64,000 bases of DNA. Source: Corynebacterium sp. Marseille-P3884 (GTDB taxonomy: Bacteria > Actinomycetota > Actinomycetes > Mycobacteriales > Mycobacteriaceae). The notes under the pieces are model-generated. The model searched no databases. It was not told the origin of the DNA and saw nothing but the letters and a program-made list of their open reading frames with translations. The first letter of the stretch is position 1. Each line of letters opens with the position of its first letter. Location: contig NZ_JAGKSD010000013.1 in the NCBI RefSeq assembly GCF_017942225.1, positions 1-64,000 of the forward strand. Direction: 5' to 3'. Shown piece by piece: positions 43,446-52,880 of the stretch. Both the position numbers and the translations under genes were made by a program.

Positions 43446-44425
43446 CACAGCCTGTAGACGAGCCGTTTCTGAAGTCCGAGCCCCACACCGAGGGCGTCGA
43501 TTACAACCGGAAGAAGACGGCTCCGAAGAACCTGCCGGATGCGATGATCAAAGGCCTGCGGCCGAAGCAGTGGGTCAAAAACGTCCTGGTGCTCGCCGCG
43601 CCGCTGGCCGCGGGGGCGGATTCGTTCACGTCGCGCACCTTCATCGATATCGCGCTGGCGTTCATCGTGTTCTGCTTCGGCGCGTCCTCGATCTACCTGG
43701 TCAACGACGCGCGCGATGTCGACGCGGACCGCGAGCACCCCACGAAGCGCTTCCGCCCGATCGCCTCGGGCATGCTGCCGATCAACCTCGCGTATGTCAT
43801 GGCCGTTGTGCTCATCGCGCTCGCGATCGGCCTGTCGTTCTTGGCTACGGACGGGCGCGCGCTGGCCACGGTTGTCGGCGTGTACATCTTGCTGCAGCTC
43901 GGCTACTGCTTCGGCTGGAAGCACATCCCGGTGATCGACATCGCCTTGGTGTCGTCGGGCTTCATGCTGCGCGCGATGGCCGGCGGCGTGGCGGCGGGAA
44001 TCGACCTCTCGCAGTGGTTCCTGCTGGTCGCGGCATTTGGCTCGCTATTCATGGCGTCCGGTAAGCGCTACGCGGAGCTGCTGCTGGCGGAGCGCACGGG
44101 CGCGAAAATCCGCAAGTCCCTGCAGGGCTACACGCAGACGTACCTGCGTTTCGTGTGGACGCTGTCCGCGACAGCCGTGGTCATGTCGTACGCGCTGTGG
44201 GGCTTCACGCTTAGCGACGGGGTCGAGGAAGGTCAGGGCCTGTGGTACCAGATTTCCATGGTGCCGTTCATCATCGCGATCCTGCGCTACGCCGCAGAGG
44301 TGGATAGCGGCAACGGCGGGGCGCCGGACGAGATCGCGCTCGAGGACCGCGTCCTGCAGGCGCTCGCCCTGCTGTGGATCCTCGCGATCGTGATGGCTGT
44401 CTACGTCGCGCCTGCGATGGGTTAA
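43442..44425 (+). CDS. ubiA: Decaprenyl-phosphate phosphoribosyltransferase (DPPR synthase)
   Basis: A 327-aa UbiA-family enzyme transferring phosphoribose from PRPP to decaprenyl phosphate, the first step toward decaprenyl-phosphoarabinose. The conserved Asp motif is NDARDVDADREHP (Asn 88, Asp 89, 92, 96), with the following membrane helices (about eight to nine). The start is GTG 43442. It lies in the order glfT2, PAP2, ubiA, aftB, as in other mycolata. Confidence 0.94.
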   Translation: MTQPVDEPFLKSEPHTEGVDYNRKKTAPKNLPDAMIKGLRPKQWVKNVLVLAAPLAAGADSFTSRTFIDIALAFIVFCFGASSIYLVNDARDVDADREHPTKRFRPIASGMLPINLAYVMAVVLIALAIGLSFLATDGRALATVVGVYILLQLGYCFGWKHIPVIDIALVSSGFMLRAMAGGVAAGIDLSQWFLLVAAFGSLFMASGKRYAELLLAERTGAKIRKSLQGYTQTYLRFVWTLSATAVVMSYALWGFTLSDGVEEGQGLWYQISMVPFIIAILRYAAEVDSGNGGAPDEIALEDRVLQALALLWILAIVMAVYVAPAMG

Positions 44426-44435
44426 TATATCGCGC

Positions 44436-46235
44436 ATGGAAAAACGCGCCCGCATATCGCTGCTTGTATCGGCAGTTCTTGCGGGCGTTTTTGCATTTGT
44501 GGGCGGGTGGGCCCGCCGCTGGATCAGCGATGATGGCCTGATCGTGCTGCGCACGGTGCGCAATATCCTGGCAGGCAACGGCCCAGTCTTCAATATCGGC
44601 GAGCGCGTGGAAACGAACACGTCGACGCTGTGGCAGTACCTGATTGTGGCATTCAGTTGGGTACCTGGCCTGCGCCTCGAGGACGTGGCCATGTGGCTGG
44701 CGCTTGTGCTGACCGTGATCGGCGTGGTTTCGGCGACGATGGGGTCGGGCACACTGTGGCAGCGCGTGCACCCAGGGCAGGTCGCGCCGTTCGGCGTGCT
44801 CATCTACTTGGCGCTGCCGCCGGCACGGGACTTCGCCACCTCCGGTTTGGAATGGGGACTGTCCCTGGCCTGGATCGGTGTGTGGTGGGCGCTGCTGGTC
44901 AAGTGGTCGGCCGGCGGGCGGGCCGAACTGTGGCTTGCATTCTGGTCCGGGCTGTCGTGGTTGGTCAGGCCCGAACTGGCGCTGTACGGCGGCATCACCG
45001 GGATCGTGCTGCTCGCGACGGCGCGAACAGATTGGAAGCGGATCGGCCTGATTCTGGCGGCGGCATTGCCGGTGCCGGCTGCCTACCAGATCTTCCGCAT
45101 GGGCTATTACGGCCTGCTCACCCCGCACACTGCCGTGGCGAAGTCGGCATCTGGTGCTCATTGGGGTACTGGTGCAGGCTACGTGTGGGACACGGTCAGC
45201 CCGTATGCGCTGTGGGCACCGGTGATCGTCGCTGTCGGGCTCGGCATCTACTGGGCGCTGCGTTTGTCCTCGCGGGAGAAGCTCGTGGCGGCGGTCGCGG
45301 TCGGCTGTGGTCTGCTGCACCTGCTCTATGTCGTGCGGGTCGGCGGCGACTTCATGCACGGCCGCATGGTGCTTCTGCCACTATTCGCGATGCTGTTGCC
45401 GGTCGCGGTGGTGCCGCTAACTCTGGTGGGCGGCATCTGTACTGCGGCCCTGGCGCTGTGGGCGGGCATCGTGGTCGCGCGTGGTCATGAGCTGGGTTTC
45501 GAACCGTTCGAGGCGGGCCCGGAGAATCTGACCATCGTCGACGAGCGGGAGTTCTGGACGGCGGTGCTGCTGCGCGAGTCGGGCGATCCGCCACGGTATA
45601 AAGAGGACTTCCTAGCCAGCGACCTGATGAACGGGTGGACGGAAGGCGTCGAAGACGCCGAAGCCAAGAATGCGGGTGCGCTCGCGATCATTCTGAAGCA
45701 GAAGGACCCGTTCGTCTACGACTGGGTGGCGCTGGATCGCGTGGAGAAGGATTCGGATCTGCAGAATATCGCGCCCACGGCCTACCTGATCAACCTGGGA
45801 ATGATCAGCGCGAATGCCGACTTGGAGATGCGCGTGCTTGACGATGTCGGGCTGGCAACCCCGCTTGCGGCACGCCAACCGCGCATCGAGGACGGCCGGA
45901 TCGGCCACGACAAACAGTTGCCGGGGCACTGGAAATTCGCGGACACGGCGGTGGACGTGGAGGGGCTGCTGGGGAACGACGACGATAAGCAGAAAGTGCG
46001 TGAAGCGCGCGCGGCGTTGCGCACGCCTGAGGTCGCTGAACTGCTGGCTACCTCGCGCGAGCCGATGAGCGCCGAACGATTCATGGCGAATATGAAATTC
46101 GCGCTGACGAAGGGGCGCACCCTGGAAATCGCCTCGGACCCGGCTGTGTACCTCGATGAGGAAACGAAAGCTCGCATTGCGCGCGGCGAAGACGTCGGTC
46201 TATCTGGACAGCGAGTTGCCTGGCCAGCGGACTAG
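44436..46235 (+). CDS. aftB: Terminal beta-1,2-arabinofuranosyltransferase
   Basis: A 599-aa GT-C enzyme that adds the terminal arabinofuranose to arabinan, the residue to which mycolates are attached. The N-terminal half has about 9-10 membrane helices; an early extracellular loop has WISDDGLIVLRTVRN with the conserved Asp residues, and a large C-terminal soluble extracellular domain (from about residue 350). Order after ubiA, 10 bases away, supports the assignment. Confidence 0.9.
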   Translation: MEKRARISLLVSAVLAGVFAFVGGWARRWISDDGLIVLRTVRNILAGNGPVFNIGERVETNTSTLWQYLIVAFSWVPGLRLEDVAMWLALVLTVIGVVSATMGSGTLWQRVHPGQVAPFGVLIYLALPPARDFATSGLEWGLSLAWIGVWWALLVKWSAGGRAELWLAFWSGLSWLVRPELALYGGITGIVLLATARTDWKRIGLILAAALPVPAAYQIFRMGYYGLLTPHTAVAKSASGAHWGTGAGYVWDTVSPYALWAPVIVAVGLGIYWALRLSSREKLVAAVAVGCGLLHLLYVVRVGGDFMHGRMVLLPLFAMLLPVAVVPLTLVGGICTAALALWAGIVVARGHELGFEPFEAGPENLTIVDEREFWTAVLLRESGDPPRYKEDFLASDLMNGWTEGVEDAEAKNAGALAIILKQKDPFVYDWVALDRVEKDSDLQNIAPTAYLINLGMISANADLEMRVLDDVGLATPLAARQPRIEDGRIGHDKQLPGHWKFADTAVDVEGLLGNDDDKQKVREARAALRTPEVAELLATSREPMSAERFMANMKFALTKGRTLEIASDPAVYLDEETKARIARGEDVGLSGQRVAWPAD

Positions 46236-46333
46236 TAGAGTTAAGATTCAGAGATTGATAACATCACGGTAACGCTTTGCGATACACCTGTGTGTAATCC
46301 TGAAAATCTTTGACTTATCTGATTGGTGGACAC

Positions 46334-47347
46334 ATGAACGCGACTAAGTCTCTCCGTCGTTCGCTGCTGGCCCTGCTCATGGCGCTCGCCGCAGCAATGA
46401 CGTTGATGGTGGCGACTCCGGAAGGGGCCAAGGCTGCCGATAACCGCGGCTGGCTGCGCCGCGATGCCACCGGACACTGCACCTGGGATCCGGTCAAGTA
46501 CTGGGTCCAGCGCTGCGATGTGTACTCGCCGGCGATGAAGCGCACCATCCCGGTGCAGATCGTGCCGGCCGCACGTGGCGGTAATGCGGGCCTGTACCTG
46601 CTCGACGGTCTCCGCGCGACGGAAAAGACCAACGCATGGGTCAATGACGTCAACGCTGCTGCGGTGTACGCGAACTCTAACATCACGCTGGTCATGCCGG
46701 TCGGCGGTGAGGGCTCCTTCTACGCCGACTGGGCGTATGACCCGAAGTACGGCGAAGGCAAGCCGTACCTGTGGGAGACCTTCCTGACCCGTGAGCTGCC
46801 GGGCTACCTGCAGCGTCAGTTCGGTGTTTCGCCGTCCAATAACTCCATCATCGGCCTGTCCATGGGCGGCACGGCGGCAATGAACTTGGCGGCCAAGCAC
46901 CCGAACCAGTTCCGTCAGGTCCTGTCCTTCTCCGGTTACCTGACCACCACGTTGCCGGGCATGCAGACCTTGCTGCGTCTGTCGCTGCTCGACGCGGGCG
47001 GCTACAACCTGAACGCGATGTACGGTTCCCTGCTCAACCCGAACCGTTTCGCCAATGACCCGTTCCTGAACATGGGCGGCCTGCGCAACAGCGACGTGTA
47101 CGTCTCCGCCGGCTCCGGCACCCCGGGCGCGGTCGATGCGAAGTACCTGCCGCAGCACCGCGCTGCGGGCATGGCGCTCGAGTTCGGTTCGATGGTGTCC
47201 ACCCGCGTCTGGGAGGCGAAGGCGCGTGCGCAGGGTCTGCGCGTCACCTCCGACTACCCGGCGCAGGGTCTGCACAACTGGGACCAGTTCGGCAGCCAGC
47301 TGCACAAGACGAAGGGCCGCGTGCTCACGCACATGAACGCGTGGTAA
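46334..47347 (+). CDS. Mycoloyltransferase (antigen 85/Cmt family)
   Basis: A 337-aa exported esterase-fold enzyme that transfers mycolic acid between trehalose monomycolates or to arabinogalactan. A signal peptide ends near GAKAADN (residue about 35). The alpha/beta-hydrolase nucleophile is Ser 176 in [12 protein letters not shown]; a C-terminal His in QGLHNWDQF completes the triad. It has two cysteines near the N-terminus. A terminator at 47363-47418 separates it from the larger mycoloyltransferase. Start ATG 46334. Confidence 0.93.
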   Translation: MNATKSLRRSLLALLMALAAAMTLMVATPEGAKAADNRGWLRRDATGHCTWDPVKYWVQRCDVYSPAMKRTIPVQIVPAARGGNAGLYLLDGLRATEKTNAWVNDVNAAAVYANSNITLVMPVGGEGSFYADWAYDPKYGEGKPYLWETFLTRELPGYLQRQFGVSPSNNSIIGLSMGGTAAMNLAAKHPNQFRQVLSFSGYLTTTLPGMQTLLRLSLLDAGGYNLNAMYGSLLNPNRFANDPFLNMGGLRNSDVYVSAGSGTPGAVDAKYLPQHRAAGMALEFGSMVSTRVWEAKARAQGLRVTSDYPAQGLHNWDQFGSQLHKTKGRVLTHMNAW

Positions 47348-47362
47348 ATCGCCGCTAGATTC

Positions 47363-47418
47363 ACCCTGGGTGACGGTGACTGCAGATACAGCTGTGGTCA
47401 TTGTTTCCCAGGGTTTTT
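47363..47418 (+). terminator. Terminator after the first mycoloyltransferase
   Basis: ACCCTGGG (47363-47370) pairs with CCCAGGGT (47407-47414), followed by TTTTT. The long loop holds a second small hairpin, so the element is extended. Confidence 0.75.
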
Positions 47419-47490
47419 CTGTGTTTACGGCGTGTCCCTGCGGTAAAGTCTCAAGTGAAACTTAAACTTCATCACGAAGACCGGGCCCGG

Positions 47491-47524
47491 CCTGGGGGAG
47501 GGGAACCCCCGGGGCGGAGCGCCC
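47491..47524 (+). promoter_or_regulatory. GC-rich leader hairpins before the large mycoloyltransferase
   Basis: CCTGGGGG (47491-47498) pairs with CCCCCGGG (47506-47513), and GGGC (47512-47515) can pair with GCCC (47521-47524) as an overlapping alternative. They lie about 40 bases before the ATG at 47567, within the transcript leader. Confidence 0.55.
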
Positions 47525-47566
47525 GTTAGTCCGCCATACCGTCAAGCAATAAAAGGGCTCTCTAAC

Positions 47567-49540
47567 ATGCGCTTTACACCCCGACGTTCTCCCCGCAAGG
47601 TCACCAAAGGCCAGTTGCTCGCAGTCGCCGCAGTTCCCACAGCTCTCGCTGTCGGGGTAGCAGTCGTGCCGGCTGTCGCGCAGAACGGCTCCTCCGATCT
47701 GTCCAGCTCCCTGTCCTCTGGCCGAGGCATCTCTGACGGCCTGCGTCCGTCCGATCCGCCGCCGCGCACGCCGATCGAGGTTGACGAGCACCCGCAGATC
47801 GAAGGTCTGCCCGAGGGCGTGTCCGTCGACCGCATTGAGTGGCTGACGCAGCGCCGCGTCGCCGTGTTCATCAATTCTCCGTCGATGCCGGAGAAGCCGA
47901 TCCAGGTGCAGATCCTTTTGGCCCGCGACTGGCACTCCAACCCGCAGGCGAAATTCCCCGAGGTGTGGGCGCTCGACGGCCTGCGCGCACGTGAGGACGA
48001 TTCCGGCTGGACCATCGAGACCAATATCGAGCAGTTCTACGCTGACAAGAACGTCAACGTCATTCTTCCGGTCGGCGGCGAGTCCTCCTTCTACTCCGAC
48101 TGGCAGAAGCCCAATAACGGTAAGAACTACAAGTGGGAGACCTTCCTGACCAAGGAGCTCGTGCCGCTGCTGAACAACCAGTACCGTTCCAACGGCAAGC
48201 GTGGCGTCGTCGGTCTGTCCATGGGCGGCACCGCCGCAGTCAACCTGGCGGAGCGCAACCCGCACCTGTTCAACTTCGTCGGTTCCTTCTCCGGCTACCT
48301 GGACACCACCACCACCGGCATGCCGCTGGCTATCAAGGCGGCTCAGAAGGATGCTGGCGGCTACGACTCCGAGGCGATGTGGGGCCCGCTGGGCTCCCAG
48401 GACTGGGTCGACCACGATCCGAAGCTGGGCATCGAGAACCTCAAGGGCAAGACCGTCTACGTCTCCGCCGGCTCCGGCCAGGACGACTACGGCCAGCCGG
48501 GTTCCGTTGCCACCGGCCCGGCAGTGCCGGCTGGTGTGGGCCTGGAGGTCATCTCCCGCATGTCCACTCAGACCTTCGAGCGCTACGCGAAGAAGGCGGG
48601 CGTGCCGATCATCACGCGGTACCGCCCGTCCGGTGTTCACGCCTGGGATTACTGGCAGTTCGAGATGACCCAGGCATGGCCGCACATCGCCGATGCCCTC
48701 GAGGTCTCCGAGATCGACCGTGGAGCAGACTGTGCGCCGGTCGGCGCCATCGCTGAGGCAACCAAGAACGGTGTGATCGGCAGCTGCGTCACCAACGAGT
48801 ACGACGTTGCCGGCGGCAAGGGCAAGGCCGAGGAATTCCGTGGCGGCACCGCATTCTGGTCCCCGGAGACCGGGGCGCAGGTCCTGTTCGGTGCCATCCT
48901 GGCCAAGTACAACGCACTTGGCGGCCCGGCTGGCTGGCTCGGCTTCCCGAAGACCGGCGAGCTGAAAACCCCGGACGGCAAGGGACGCTTCGTCCACTTC
49001 GAGCACGGTTCCGTCTACTGGACCCCGGACACGGGCGCGCAGGCGATCCCGGGCGATATGTTCGCAGCATGGGGCAAGTCCGGTTACGAGGCGGGCTCCC
49101 TGGGCTACCCAGTCGAGGAGGCCAAGCCGGCGGACGGCGGCTACGTCCAGAAATTCGAGAAGGGCTACCTGACCCGCAACCCGGAGAAGGACGGTAAGAC
49201 CGACCACTTCTTCGTGTTCGGTGCCATCGGCGCCAAGTACGGCGAGATGGGCGGTGCCCGCTCCGACTTGGGCTTCCCGAAGGACAACGAGAAGAAGATC
49301 AAGGGCGGCTTCTTCCAGGAATTCGAGAAGGGCAATATCTACTGGTCGCCGAAGACCGGTGCCCACGTGATCTACCACGGTGAGATCTTCGACCACTGGG
49401 GCAAGAACGGCTGGGAGCAGGGCAAGTTCGGTTGGCCGACCTCCGATATGAAGGAGATCCCGACCGGCGGCCTGACCATCTCCTTCGAGAACGGCACCCT
49501 GGACCAGATCTTCGGCCAGGTCCGCGAGCGGAAGAACTAA
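47567..49540 (+). CDS. cop1: Large mycoloyltransferase with C-terminal LGFP repeats
   Basis: A 657-aa exported PS1/Cop1-type enzyme. A basic N-terminus and membrane segment ([23 protein letters not shown]) form the signal peptide. The esterase domain has Ser 218 in [12 protein letters not shown] and the His in [12 protein letters not shown]. From about residue 420 follow LGFP repeats ([40 protein letters not shown]), which bind the cell wall. In C. glutamicum Cop1 is the main wall-mycolate enzyme. It is separated from the preceding gene by a terminator and followed by the lipoprotein gene. Confidence 0.93.
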   Translation: MRFTPRRSPRKVTKGQLLAVAAVPTALAVGVAVVPAVAQNGSSDLSSSLSSGRGISDGLRPSDPPPRTPIEVDEHPQIEGLPEGVSVDRIEWLTQRRVAVFINSPSMPEKPIQVQILLARDWHSNPQAKFPEVWALDGLRAREDDSGWTIETNIEQFYADKNVNVILPVGGESSFYSDWQKPNNGKNYKWETFLTKELVPLLNNQYRSNGKRGVVGLSMGGTAAVNLAERNPHLFNFVGSFSGYLDTTTTGMPLAIKAAQKDAGGYDSEAMWGPLGSQDWVDHDPKLGIENLKGKTVYVSAGSGQDDYGQPGSVATGPAVPAGVGLEVISRMSTQTFERYAKKAGVPIITRYRPSGVHAWDYWQFEMTQAWPHIADALEVSEIDRGADCAPVGAIAEATKNGVIGSCVTNEYDVAGGKGKAEEFRGGTAFWSPETGAQVLFGAILAKYNALGGPAGWLGFPKTGELKTPDGKGRFVHFEHGSVYWTPDTGAQAIPGDMFAAWGKSGYEAGSLGYPVEEAKPADGGYVQKFEKGYLTRNPEKDGKTDHFFVFGAIGAKYGEMGGARSDLGFPKDNEKKIKGGFFQEFEKGNIYWSPKTGAHVIYHGEIFDHWGKNGWEQGKFGWPTSDMKEIPTGGLTISFENGTLDQIFGQVRERKN

Positions 49541-49545
49541 ACGGT

Positions 49546-50034
49546 ATGCGCAAAACAGCGATTGCAGCGCTCCTTTCGGCGGCGGGGCTCACCCTCGCCG
49601 CATGCGGGGGCGCGACTGTGGACAGCGACGACGTGACGGAGACTCAGTCTCCGGCGGCGCCGAGTTCCGCGGAAGAGACGACCACTGCGACGAGCAAGGA
49701 AGCATCGACTGAGTCCAGTTCCTCAGCACCTGCCGCGCCGGCCGACGACCCGGCGGCGGGCGAGGGAGCGGCGAGCGAGGTGGAGAACACCCCCGACGCC
49801 GCACCGATGCGCCCGGAGAAGGACGAAGCATTCCTGGAAGCTCTACGCGAAGGCGGAGTCAACGTCGAGGGAAATGAGGAGCAACTGGTAGGTACGGCTC
49901 GTACTATTTGCGACGGAAGTACCGTCACGCGTGACGCCGTGGCCGGGCAGCTCGTCGAGCAGCAGGCTACGGACATGGACGTCGAAGAGCTGTCCGAGCT
50001 CATCGAGACCGCGGCACGCGATAACCTCTGCTAA
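49546..50034 (+). CDS. DUF732-type lipoprotein
   Basis: A 162-aa lipoprotein with a lipobox LTLAAC (Cys near residue 20), then a Ser/Thr/Ala/Glu spacer and a small C-terminal DUF732-like domain (DEAFLEALREGGVN, ARTICDGSTV, RDNLC) with two cysteines probably forming a disulfide. Position between the mycoloyltransferase and the Rv3802c-like gene is the same in other corynebacteria. Role unknown. Start ATG 49546, five bases after the previous stop. Confidence 0.8.
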   Translation: MRKTAIAALLSAAGLTLAACGGATVDSDDVTETQSPAAPSSAEETTTATSKEASTESSSSAPAAPADDPAAGEGAASEVENTPDAAPMRPEKDEAFLEALREGGVNVEGNEEQLVGTARTICDGSTVTRDAVAGQLVEQQATDMDVEELSELIETAARDNLC

Positions 50035-50060
50035 GCAGCTAGAAGGAGGGCCGCACGCTC

Positions 50061-50993
50061 GTGCGTACCCGTAGAGTTCTCACAATCATTGCCGCGCTCG
50101 CCGTCCTCGGCGTCATTGCATTCGGCGCGGCCCAATGGCTCGGCACGGGCGATAGCCCGCAAGCGCCTTTTCCTCCCCGCCCGCAGGAGACGAAGGCCAA
50201 GGAGCCGGACTGGTGCCCGGCGGTGGAGGTCATCTCCGCGCCGGGCACGTGGGAGTCGTCGAAGGACGATGACCCGTTCGCGCCGCAGGCGAACCCGAAG
50301 AGCTTCATGCTGTCCATCACGAAGCCGCTGCAGGAGCAGTACGACATCAACCATGTCCGTGTGTGGACGTTGCCGTACACCGCGCAGTTCAAGAACATCC
50401 AGACCTCTCACGGCCGTAAAGAGATGAGCTACGACGACTCGCGCAACGAGGGCACGGACCGGATGAATGCGGAGCTGCGCTTTATCGACGAGACGTGCCC
50501 CTCCACCGAGTTCATTCTCGCCGGGTTCTCCCAGGGCGCGGTGATCGTGGGCGATATCGCCAGCGACATCGGCAACCATCGTGGCGTGGTCGCCCCGGAG
50601 AAGGTTCGTGGTGCGATCATGATTGCTGATGGACGCCGCGAAAACGGTGTGGGCATCAACCCGGGCAACCCGCTCGGCGGCATCGGTGCGGAGATCGCGC
50701 TGCAGCCACTCAACCGCGTCGTTCAGGCGGTCGTGCCGGGCGCGACGATGCGAGGCCCGCGCGACGGCGGCTTCGGGGCACTCAACGACCGCGCGATCGA
50801 GATCTGCTCGCCCGCGGACACCGTGTGCGACGCGCCCCAAGACGTGGGCAATGCGCTGGGCCGCGCACGCGAGCTCGTGGAAGCCACGGGCGTGCACGCC
50901 ATGTACGCATCGAATCCAGACGTGATTCCTGGCTCCACCGCGAGCCAATGGGCCGTAGAGTGGATTCGCGAAAGTATTGACAGCAAAAACTAA
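50061..50993 (+). CDS. Cutinase-like envelope lipase/thioesterase (Rv3802c-like)
   Basis: A 310-aa protein with one N-terminal membrane anchor (LTIIAALAVLGVIAFGAAQWL) and a cutinase-type alpha/beta-hydrolase domain. The nucleophile is Ser 157 in AGFSQGAVI; the catalytic Asp and His fit EICSPADTVCD and GVHAMY. Mycobacterial Rv3802c is an essential envelope lipase associated with mycolate synthesis. The gene sits directly before fadD32 and pks13 as in other mycolata. Start GTG 50061. Confidence 0.88.
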   Translation: MRTRRVLTIIAALAVLGVIAFGAAQWLGTGDSPQAPFPPRPQETKAKEPDWCPAVEVISAPGTWESSKDDDPFAPQANPKSFMLSITKPLQEQYDINHVRVWTLPYTAQFKNIQTSHGRKEMSYDDSRNEGTDRMNAELRFIDETCPSTEFILAGFSQGAVIVGDIASDIGNHRGVVAPEKVRGAIMIADGRRENGVGINPGNPLGGIGAEIALQPLNRVVQAVVPGATMRGPRDGGFGALNDRAIEICSPADTVCDAPQDVGNALGRARELVEATGVHAMYASNPDVIPGSTASQWAVEWIRESIDSKN

Positions 50994-51018
50994 CTAGAAG
51001 CCAAGGAGCGCACACATC

Positions 51019-52800
51019 ATGGATCTCGAGCAGCTGCTCTACCAGTTCTACGACGACGACAAGATCGATCTGCCGCCGGAACTGTCCCTGTTCCAGCTGT
51101 GCGAGATGCTCTACCAGGGCAGCGCCGAGATGGGCACCGGCGAGGTGCACCAGCTGCGCTACTGGGACTTCTCTTCAGACCGCGATGGCGTGGCCGTGGA
51201 CTACACGCGCGACGAGGTGATCACCCGCATCAAGGCGGTGGCGGCGCGCCTGCAGCAGACCGGGCAGCCGAGCGACCGCGTGGCCATCATGGCGGCGAAT
51301 TCGCCGGAGTACATTTTCGCTTTCATGGGCGCGATCTACGCTGGCCAGGTGCCGGTGCCGCTGTACGACCCGAATGAGCCGGGCCACGGCGAGCAGCTCA
51401 CCGCGGTGCTTGCGGATTCGAAGGCGGCGGCGGTGCTGACCAATAATGCCGGTGCCAAGGCGACTCGCGCATTCTTCGCAGAGGTGCCGCGCGCGGAGCG
51501 CCCGCGCATCCTCGTCGTCGACGCGCTGCCGGATTCGCTGGCTGAGTCCTGGACCGCGCCGGATGAACCCGTCGACGGCGACGCCGTCGACGAGGTCGCG
51601 TTCCTGCAGTACACCTCCGGTTCGACGCGTCTGCCGGCGGGCGTGGTGCTCACTCACCGTGCGATTTTGACCAATGTGCTGCAGATTTACGACGCGGTGG
51701 AGCTGAAGATGCCGCTGCGCCTGTCCACGTGGCTGCCGCTGCACCACGACATGGGCATTATCCTCACTGTCTTCGTCACGATCATGGGCATCGAATTCGA
51801 GCTCATGGGTCCGCGCGATTTCATTCAGCAGCCGAAGCGCTGGGTCGACCAGATCACCAAACGCGAGCAAGACGAAGAGGACGAGACCTTCATCTACACC
51901 GTCGTGCCTAACTTCGCGCTCGACCTCGCCGCACGCTACGCGGCACCGGAAAACCCGGACGATTACGACCTCTCCGGGCTCGACGGCCTGCTCGTCGGTT
52001 CCGAGCCGGTGACGAAGGCAGCGGTGGAGAGCTTCGTGGACGCCTTCGGCCCCTCCAAACTGGACCCGCAGGTCATCCGCCCGTCCTACGGCCTGGCAGA
52101 GGCGACGCTGATTGTCTCCACGCCGCAGACCGAGGAGCGCCCGCTGTTCAAGAGCTTCGACCGCGAGGAGATCGGCGCAGGCCGCATCGTAGAAACAGAA
52201 GACGGCATCCCGTTCGCCTCCAACGGTCAGCCGGTGCCGGACATGCGTTATGCCATCGTCGACCCTGAGACCCACGAGGAGGTCGAGGAGGGAGCGATCG
52301 GCGAGCTCTGGCTGCACGGCGACAACGTCGCGGCCGGCTACGAGGGGCGCGAGGACGACACCAAGCAGACCTTCGGCAACACCTTGCGCGGTGAGGAGGG
52401 ATGGTTGGCCACGGGCGACCTCGTTGCCTTCTACCAGGGTCATCTCTATATCACCGGCCGTATCAAGGATCTGGTCGTCATTGCGGGCCGCAACCACTAC
52501 CCGCAGGACATCGAAGCCACCGTCATGGAGGCATCCGACCACGTGCGGCCCGATTCGGTGGCGGCGTTCGCGGTGCCAGGAGAGGACGTCGAAAAGCTTG
52601 TTCTGCTCGTTGAGCGCGTCGAGAGTGCCGACGAGGCCGCCGACGCCCTCGCCGAGGACGCGATTCGCGGCGCGGTGACGAATAAGCACGGCATCAGCCC
52701 GGACGTGGTCCGTTTCTACGCGCCGAACGAGATCGCGCGTTCCAGCTCTGGCAAGATTGCTCGCGTGGTCAATCGCGGGAAGTTCCTGCAAGAAAACTAA
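51019..52800 (+). CDS. fadD32: Long-chain fatty-acyl-AMP ligase FadD32
   Basis: A 593-aa acyl-AMP ligase that activates the meromycolate chain and loads it on Pks13. The ATP-binding motif YTSGSTRLPAGVVLTH starts near residue 198, the core motif GLAEATLIVSTP and the loop GEEGWLATGDL are present, and the C-terminal catalytic Lys region is SSSGKIARV. Start ATG 51019 follows AAGGAG. A perfect palindrome occurs at the stop codon (52800-52813), and pks13 starts 80 bases later. Confidence 0.94.
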   Translation: MDLEQLLYQFYDDDKIDLPPELSLFQLCEMLYQGSAEMGTGEVHQLRYWDFSSDRDGVAVDYTRDEVITRIKAVAARLQQTGQPSDRVAIMAANSPEYIFAFMGAIYAGQVPVPLYDPNEPGHGEQLTAVLADSKAAAVLTNNAGAKATRAFFAEVPRAERPRILVVDALPDSLAESWTAPDEPVDGDAVDEVAFLQYTSGSTRLPAGVVLTHRAILTNVLQIYDAVELKMPLRLSTWLPLHHDMGIILTVFVTIMGIEFELMGPRDFIQQPKRWVDQITKREQDEEDETFIYTVVPNFALDLAARYAAPENPDDYDLSGLDGLLVGSEPVTKAAVESFVDAFGPSKLDPQVIRPSYGLAEATLIVSTPQTEERPLFKSFDREEIGAGRIVETEDGIPFASNGQPVPDMRYAIVDPETHEEVEEGAIGELWLHGDNVAAGYEGREDDTKQTFGNTLRGEEGWLATGDLVAFYQGHLYITGRIKDLVVIAGRNHYPQDIEATVMEASDHVRPDSVAAFAVPGEDVEKLVLLVERVESADEAADALAEDAIRGAVTNKHGISPDVVRFYAPNEIARSSSGKIARVVNRGKFLQEN

Positions 52801-52813
52801 CGCGTTAACGCGT
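52800..52813. promoter_or_regulatory. 14-bp perfect palindrome between fadD32 and pks13
   Basis: ACGCGTTAACGCGT starts at the last base of the fadD32 stop codon and reads the same on both strands. The 80-base spacer before pks13 also contains TCGATCGA. It could be a regulator site or a processing point. Confidence 0.4.
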
Positions 52814-52880
52814 CGACCGCGGTGCCCGATAGATAGGCAGTAGGAATCAATCGATCGAGAAAAGGACGTAGGGCTAAAGC

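Noticed and set aside
47462..49396. 644-aa open frame antisense to the large mycoloyltransferase
   Set aside because: Composition typical of a shadow frame; signal peptide, GLSMGG and LGFP repeats are on the plus strand.
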